This document shows positions 62,834 through 64,000 of a DNA stretch of 64,000 nt, in pieces. The translations under genes and the position numbers were made by a program. Numbering within the stretch: position 1 is the first letter of the stretch; every line of letters starts with the position of its first letter. The notes under the pieces are model-generated. The model saw nothing but the letters and a program-made list of their open reading frames with translations, was not told where the DNA came from and ran no database searches. Source of the stretch: Macropodus opercularis (lineage: Eukaryota; Chordata; Actinopteri; Anabantiformes; Osphronemidae). The stretch spans positions 13,198,501 to 13,262,500 of the forward strand of contig CM061100.1 of the NCBI GenBank assembly GCA_030770545.1, in the 5' to 3' direction.

Positions 62834-64000
62834 CTGGATGGGAAGCAAACCAGAGACACACAGGTTGAACTCACACAATAAAACATTATTACATTACACA
62901 ATAAAACAATAGAACATAATCATGATACGCGCATTTGGTCCGGCACCAAAATACACGAGGCCATAACTTCACAGGAAGCACAATGACATGTCAAACTGAA
63001 ATTGAGTTCTGTCAGTAAATCCTCAAGCTCAGATTCCTTCCTAAAAGTGGAGGCTGCCTGATCACATGACTGGTAACTAGCAGTGGCACTTCCTGTGGCC
63101 TTGGTACATACACAGGAATTCATTAAGTTCTTAATTACAGGCCACGTGTCCTGTTCTCTGTCATCACAGCTAGAAAATCACATCGCTTTGGTTTGTGGTT
63201 TGTTAAACTATGAGGCAGGATGTTTCTGGCTGATTCTGATCCAAGCGATGTGAGAAAATAAACGGTTTAACGGTTCTTTTTTAGAAAGACGTGAAATGAG
63301 TTAGTTTTAAAGGATAAAAGCGGTAAAAGCATTTAGAGGTAGAGCTCGGTTTGTCTTCTCATCAACCGCCGCGCAGAGGACTTGTCACAAAGTATGGAAA
63401 GTGTTTAAAGTACAGGTTGACAATCTGGATTTAAAACAAAGCCACAAAATACTATAAACTATAAACGTTTTCTCTAAAGTTCACACATATTTACCATCAT
63501 GCAATATAACAATAATAAGAAGAAATTATTTTTATTTAGTTGTAAGTCTGATGTTCTCAGTCTGAGGCCATTGTTTAATATCAAATGTTAGACATAAAGG
63601 TTTTTTAATTGAAAGTATGGACCTTTTTAAGTATAGTAGATCTAAAAAAACATAGTTTGTCTGTATTTTGATCTTTTTTTCCCTTCTCTGCTGCATTTCT
63701 ACTTTCAGTCCACGCTGTGGGACATTCAGTCCCGGTGTCTGCTTCTGTCTTTAATGATGGACTCTTCCTATACTGTGTAATTCACTGGGTTATAACTGGA
63801 AAGCCACAGCGCAGCACAATCATAACAGACGCCCACATGGCTCTATGCGAACGTTTGTGTTAAGTCTTTCATTGTAAGGACCACTTGGAGTTTAAGACTT
63901 ACAGAGTCAGCATGTTTATGTGAAGTGTGGACATCAGATTTGGTTTTCGAGTCCAGGCTAGAATTAGACTGAGGAGAAATCTGGCGTCTGATTCTCAGCC
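62834..64000. other. 5' flank of spp1 and sequence to the right edge
   Basis: Should contain the first spp1 intron, non-coding exon and promoter, none of which could be placed with confidence. No other gene is supported. Confidence 0.45.

Noticed and set aside
1..64000. CRISPR arrays, operons, phage or viral genes
   Set aside because: None seen; the tandem repeats present are microsatellites or the coding repeat of parm1, and the reverse transcriptase pieces are LINE-2, not retroviral.

Overview
The window is vertebrate nuclear DNA, almost certainly from a teleost fish and probably a percomorph-type spiny-rayed fish. Small exons with GT-AG introns, fish-type LINE-2 ends with (GAATT)n tails, Tc1-like transposon remnants and the gene content all point that way. 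There is no bacterial, plasmid or CRISPR content. Exon boundaries were worked out by hand: splice sites, reading phase across every junction, and remembered human homologues. Every multi-exon gene called here keeps an open frame through all its junctions.

Left block (1-18 kb). The 5' end of complement C6 (minus, runs off the left edge) is followed by rgs7bp (minus, 6 coding exons), a truncated LINE-2, rnf180 (minus, 7 coding exons) and, head to head with rnf180, the single-exon serotonin 1A receptor gene htr1a (plus). htr1a-rnf180-rgs7bp is the order and orientation seen in human 5q12. The set has a G-protein theme: htr1a is a Gi/o receptor, and rgs7bp is a membrane anchor for R7 RGS proteins that switch Gi/o signalling off.

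Middle (18-44 kb). This is a gene-poor stretch with LINE-2 and Tc1-like debris, two short terminal-inverted-repeat elements and several SINE-like fragments. The only supported gene is a two-exon gene (minus, 27.9-29.1 kb) for a small single-pass membrane protein with a proline-rich tail, which I cannot name.

Right block (44-64 kb). parm1 (plus; mucin-like membrane protein with three 120-bp repeats), a small secretory calcium-binding phosphoprotein (SCPP) gene (plus), another LINE-2 copy, and spp1/osteopontin (minus; RGD motif, acidic phosphoserine-type segments). In human the counterparts of these genes lie on chromosome 4, so the window appears to join a chromosome-5-type block to a chromosome-4-type block. 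The SCPP gene and spp1 converge and both encode secreted acidic proteins typical of mineralised tissue.

I found no wholly new system. The better leads are the unnamed membrane protein with an in-frame UGA just upstream of its start, the altered second extracellular loop of htr1a, inverted LINE-2 ends inside an rgs7bp intron, a GC-AG intron in c6, and the sequon-rich parm1 repeat.
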